A stretch of DNA of 8,448 bases, taken from the NCBI GenBank assembly GCA_900757265.1, contig CAAENW010000272.1, positions 1 through 8,448 on the forward strand, read 5' to 3'. This DNA comes from an uncultured Collinsella sp. GTDB taxonomy: Bacteria > Actinomycetota > Coriobacteriia > Coriobacteriales > Coriobacteriaceae. The number at the start of each line of letters is the position of its first letter. The stretch's first letter is position 1. Positions 6,012 through 8,448 of the stretch are shown piece after piece. Under the pieces are notes generated by a model. It worked only from the letters and a program-made list of their open reading frames with translations, was not told the DNA's origin and made no database searches. The position numbers and the translations under genes are program-made.

Positions 6012-6935
6012 TTACAGCTTGGCGTCGATGTCGACGCTCTGATACGTAGGGGTCTGCTGGACGTAGAGCTTAATGCCCATGTCGAGCAGCTGGTTGACGT
6101 CGGCCTTCTGGGTGGCGTCGAAGAAGACGGAGCTGTCCTTGCCGCCGACCTGCTCGGCACCGTCGTGGTTGGCGGTGGCGCCCAGGTTGATGGCGTCGAG
6201 CTTGTAGCCCTGGCAGAACTGCAGCATCTCGGCAGTGTTGCCAAAGACGAACATGACGCGCTCGCCGAGGGTGTTGAGCTTGTCCATCTTGGCAAGGGCA
6301 CGCTCAACGGTGAAGACGTTCAGGCGCACGCCCTGGGGCTTGGCCAGCTTAAGAGCGCCCTTCTTGATGTCATCGTTGGCGGCAGCGTTGTCGACGACGA
6401 TGATGCGCTCGGCCTGAACCTTGGTGGTCCAGGTAAAGACGACCTGGCCGTGCAGCAGACGGTAGTCAAGACGTGCGAGGACGATCTTGGCGGGACCGGA
6501 GCTGTGACGGGACGCCTTGGCCTTCTTGGCGGGAGCCGCGGCGACCTCGACCGGTGCGTTGGGGTTGGTCAGACCGGTGCGGGCCTCGTTGATGAGGGCC
6601 GCGAGCTCGGTGCCCTTGACGGGGGCGGGGCTCATAGCAAGCGTGAGCGCCAGCGGGATGTTGAAACCGCTGACAACCGTGAACTTCGTGCCGTTCTTGG
6701 AAAGCTCGACCATGTTGTTGTTGACCGAGCTACCGAGCATATCGGTTAGCACATACACGGTGTCGTCCGCGTTGAACGTGGCGATCATAGCCTCAACCTT
6801 ATTGGTGATGGGCTCCTTGTCGTCACGAGCAAGCGACACGACGTGGACGTTCGACACGTCGCCGAGAACCATCTCGAGCGTGTCTTTGGCGCCTGCGGCC
6901 AGGCCGCCATGAGATGCGAGAATGATCTGATTCAT
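6012..6935 (-). CDS. PTS mannose/fructose/sorbose family fused IIA-IIB subunit
   Basis: A 307-residue two-domain cytosolic protein. Residues 1-122 are the IIA domain: H9 in ASHGGLA is the site phosphorylated by HPr, and D65 in TDMLGSS is the conserved active-site acid. An Ala/Pro/Lys-rich linker covers about 123-148. Residues 149-307 are IIB, with phospho-site H162 in RLDYRLLHGQV; the residue before the Arg is Tyr, where Asp or Glu is more usual. The fusion order matches ManX of E. coli (about 320 residues). Phosphate passes from PEP through EI and HPr to H9, H162 and then to the sugar. It is the first gene of the operon, with GGAGGAGG 4 bases before ATG 6935 and a perfect -10 box 27 bases upstream overlapping a putative GntR operator. 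Confidence 0.94.
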   Translation of the reverse strand: MNQIILASHGGLAAGAKDTLEMVLGDVSNVHVVSLARDDKEPITNKVEAMIATFNADDTVYVLTDMLGSSVNNNMVELSKNGTKFTVVSGFNIPLALTLAMSPAPVKGTELAALINEARTGLTNPNAPVEVAAAPAKKAKASRHSSGPAKIVLARLDYRLLHGQVVFTWTTKVQAERIIVVDNAAANDDIKKGALKLAKPQGVRLNVFTVERALAKMDKLNTLGERVMFVFGNTAEMLQFCQGYKLDAINLGATANHDGAEQVGGKDSSVFFDATQKADVNQLLDMGIKLYVQQTPTYQSVDIDAKL

Positions 6936-6961
6936 CTTGCCTCCTCCTTTTCGTTATGGTC

Positions 6962-6982
6962 ATTATAACGTCTTATACGTTG
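6962..6982 (-). promoter_or_regulatory. PTS operon promoter -10 box overlapped by putative GntR operator
   Basis: The minus strand has a perfect TATAAT at 6962-6967, 27 bases before the IIAB start codon; no good -35 is visible, which suits a regulated promoter. The plus strand reads TATAACGTCTTATACGTT (6964-6981), containing the 15-bp imperfect palindrome AACGT-CTTAT-ACGTT. Its first 11 bases equal the site before the regulator gene (950-960), and 13 of 17 bases match the exporter site. A bound repressor would cover the -10 region. Confidence 0.65.
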
Positions 6983-6998
6983 CTTATATTGATAATTA

Positions 6999-7008
6999 GT
7001 ATATAAAC
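6999..7008. promoter_or_regulatory. Possible second operator GTATATAAAC upstream of the PTS promoter
   Basis: GTATATAAAC on the plus strand matches 8 of 10 bases of the GTATATAACG words at 947-956 and 8272-8281. It lies about 30-45 bases upstream of the -10 box, so it could be an auxiliary site. The motif is short and AT-rich, so chance is possible. Confidence 0.3.
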
Positions 7009-7073
7009 CGTTCGCGGGTGAAAAACGACCGTTGGCGGGTTTAACGCAATCGAAACGATGGTCTTGGGTAGGT

Positions 7074-7111
7074 CGGCGCTGGCTAGGCGCCGCCCGATCA
7101 AACGCCGGGCG
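7074..7111 (-). other. Overlapping GC-rich hairpins after the exporter gene
   Basis: CGGCGC (7074-7079) pairs with GCGCCG (7087-7092), and alternatively CGCCCG (7091-7096) pairs with CGGGCG (7106-7111). The two share bases at 7091-7092 and so compete. They lie 29-66 bases past the exporter stop codon and may end or protect its transcript, but there is no U-run on the minus strand. Confidence 0.35.
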
Positions 7112-7139
7112 CTACCTGCTCAAACACACCGCCAATCCC

Positions 7140-8222
7140 CTATCGCACGAAGTACCAGGGGCTTTCCTGCACGGTGGGCTCCAGCGCAATGCCCGTGCGC
7201 TCGCGGAAGAGATCCATGTCCTGCGATTTCTCCGTCCACCACGCGTTGGGCTTAAAGGTCATGCTCTCAACGACATGGCCGACAAACACACTGTTGCGCA
7301 GCTTGGAAAAGTCGGTGTTCATAATCACGATGGACGCGAGCACCAAAACGATGCCCAGAACTTTGATCGCGCCGGCGGGCTCGGCGTAGACACCAATGCC
7401 CAGCAGTACGGTGACGACTGTCTCGAATGACATTACGACGGGAACTTTCGACGTCTCGAGCCCCATGGACAGACCCTGCATATATAAGATGTAAGCCACG
7501 GCTGTGGGGATGAGTCCAAAGCCAAGGAACAGCAGCAGCAGCTGTGGCGACATTGCCGCGGCGACATCCGGCCACGGAGCCGCGATAGCTGCCATAACCG
7601 CACCGCCAAAAACAAAGCCCCAAAACGTGACAGCCAGCGGGTGGACCGTCTTGGTTGCTATCCGGCTAAACACCGCGAGCGACGCACCACAAAGGCCTGC
7701 AATCACGCCCGACGTGACGCCCCAAACCGAAAAATGAAAACCGGAAAGGTCGCCATTGGTCACCGCAAGCACACAGCCAACGATGTTAAAGACAATGGCA
7801 ACGAGCTTGTTGAGGGTCACGTCCTCGCGATAAAGGACGCGGCCGAGCGCGACGCCAAACACCGGCGACGTGTAGAGCAGCACCGATGCCGTGGACATGC
7901 CCACCTCGCGCATGCACTCGTAATAGCAGGTGTTGGCGGCAGCCAAACCGACGATACCGACAAGCGCGCAGGAAACAAGCTCTTTAGGGCTTGCCTTGAA
8001 CAGGGTCAGCGGACCCTGAACCACGGTAGACCCCTCACCCGGACGGCAGCCCATAAACATCAGGACCGGCGCCAAGATAAGCGCTCCGACCAACAAGCGA
8101 AAGGCAGCCATGCTCTGGGACGAAACGCCCATGGCCGAGATGCCGTTTACAAAGATTCCGATGCTGCCCCACATAAGCGCGGCGATCAGCACCAGCACAT
8201 AGCCCAGATTGCTCCTCTTCAA
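7140..8222 (-). CDS. EamA/DMT-superfamily transporter with C-terminal extension
   Basis: A 360-residue drug/metabolite transporter. Two EamA repeats of about five membrane segments each cover residues 7-155 and 165-302; LIAALMWGSIGIF (12-24) opens the first and FGLIPTAVAYILYMQGL (235-251) lies in the second. Such proteins usually export amino acids, metabolites or drugs. Residues 305-360 form a polar, aromatic-rich tail ending WYFVR that normal DMT transporters of about 300 residues lack. I place the start at TTG 8222, because GAGGAGG lies 5 bases before it and the first membrane segment follows at once; the ATG at 8258 has no ribosome site and adds 12 polar residues. The shared operator at its promoter suggests coregulation with the PTS operon, and export of the released amino acid is a possible role. 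Confidence 0.88.
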   Translation of the reverse strand: MKRSNLGYVLVLIAALMWGSIGIFVNGISAMGVSSQSMAAFRLLVGALILAPVLMFMGCRPGEGSTVVQGPLTLFKASPKELVSCALVGIVGLAAANTCYYECMREVGMSTASVLLYTSPVFGVALGRVLYREDVTLNKLVAIVFNIVGCVLAVTNGDLSGFHFSVWGVTSGVIAGLCGASLAVFSRIATKTVHPLAVTFWGFVFGGAVMAAIAAPWPDVAAAMSPQLLLLFLGFGLIPTAVAYILYMQGLSMGLETSKVPVVMSFETVVTVLLGIGVYAEPAGAIKVLGIVLVLASIVIMNTDFSKLRNSVFVGHVVESMTFKPNAWWTEKSQDMDLFRERTGIALEPTVQESPWYFVR

Positions 8223-8261
8223 CGCAGCCTCCTCAGTATTATTTCCAATATGTTTCATGCT

Positions 8262-8290
8262 ACGTTATAGTCGTTATATACATTTTTCAA
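8262..8290 (-). promoter_or_regulatory. Promoter and putative GntR operator of the exporter gene
   Basis: On the minus strand TTGAAA (8285-8290) and TATAAC (8264-8269) could be -35 and -10 boxes, though the 15-base spacer is short. Between and over them lies GTATATAACG (8272-8281) followed by ACTATAACGT (8262-8271). The first word is identical to the one before the regulator gene, and the whole aligns with the PTS site in 13 of 17 bases. Transcription from here would give a 5' leader of about 35 bases before the TTG start. Confidence 0.5.
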
Positions 8291-8448
8291 GGCACAAATC
8301 GGCGAACGGGAAATCTCTCGACACAAGGAGTGTCCCCAACTGCCGGCACAGACGATATGAGCAGGACATAAAACATTGAGAGCCCCTGCTGCATGAAAGA
8401 CCGCGGATTAGGCCGACAATGGTGAGTGTCTAATTCAGCCGCGGCGGC
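8291..8448. other. Intergenic end of window without a gene
   Basis: I see no coding region. A bulged stem is possible between 8401-8411 (CCGCGG-ATTAG) and 8430-8444 (CTAAT, four unpaired bases, CCGCGG), and AGCAGG (8360-8365) can pair with CCTGCT (8385-8390). Neither is followed by a U-run on the minus strand. They could belong to the 3' end of a gene beyond the window. Confidence 0.35.

Noticed and set aside
8401..8444. Terminator at the window's right end
   Set aside because: The stem needs a 4-base bulge, CCGCGG is self-complementary anyway, and there is no U-run in either direction within view.

Overview
The window looks like chromosomal DNA from a gut Coriobacteriia, most likely Collinsella or a close relative. 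This is inferred from the fairly high G+C, the gene content and the many small palindromic intergenic repeats; no rRNA or marker gene is present to prove it. All eight protein genes lie on the minus strand, so transcription runs from high to low coordinates.

Layout in transcription order: an EamA/DMT-family exporter (7140-8222); a mannose/fructose/sorbose-family PTS operon made of a fused IIAB (6012-6935), IIC (5181-5975) and IID (4334-5167); after a 191-bp gap with two hairpins, a double-SIS sugar-phosphate protein closely resembling fructosamine-6-phosphate deglycases of the FrlB type (3159-4142), followed by an intrinsic terminator (3094-3124); a HAD sugar-phosphate phosphatase-like gene (2373-3002); an intergenic region with a 123-bp MITE-like element bounded by 18-bp perfect inverted repeats (2155-2277); a YitT/DUF2179 membrane protein with a GTG start (1012-2019); and a GntR/HutC-type regulator with a UTRA ligand domain (188-907). 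Downstream of the regulator, positions 1-182 fold into a series of strong stem-loops that no gene explains.

Proposed logic (inference): the PTS imports an Amadori product such as fructoselysine or glucoselysine and phosphorylates it at C6 during entry, which would explain why no FrlD-type kinase is present. The FrlB-like protein then splits it into a hexose-6-phosphate and the free amino acid. The UTRA regulator would sense the phosphorylated intermediate. Related AT-rich motifs (core TATAACG[T/A]CT) occur upstream of the regulator, at the PTS -10 region and at the exporter promoter, which suggests that all three are one regulon. The exporter could remove the released amino acid. The HAD phosphatase might clear surplus sugar phosphate, but a terminator separates it from the deglycase gene. 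The substrate itself cannot be read from the sequence.
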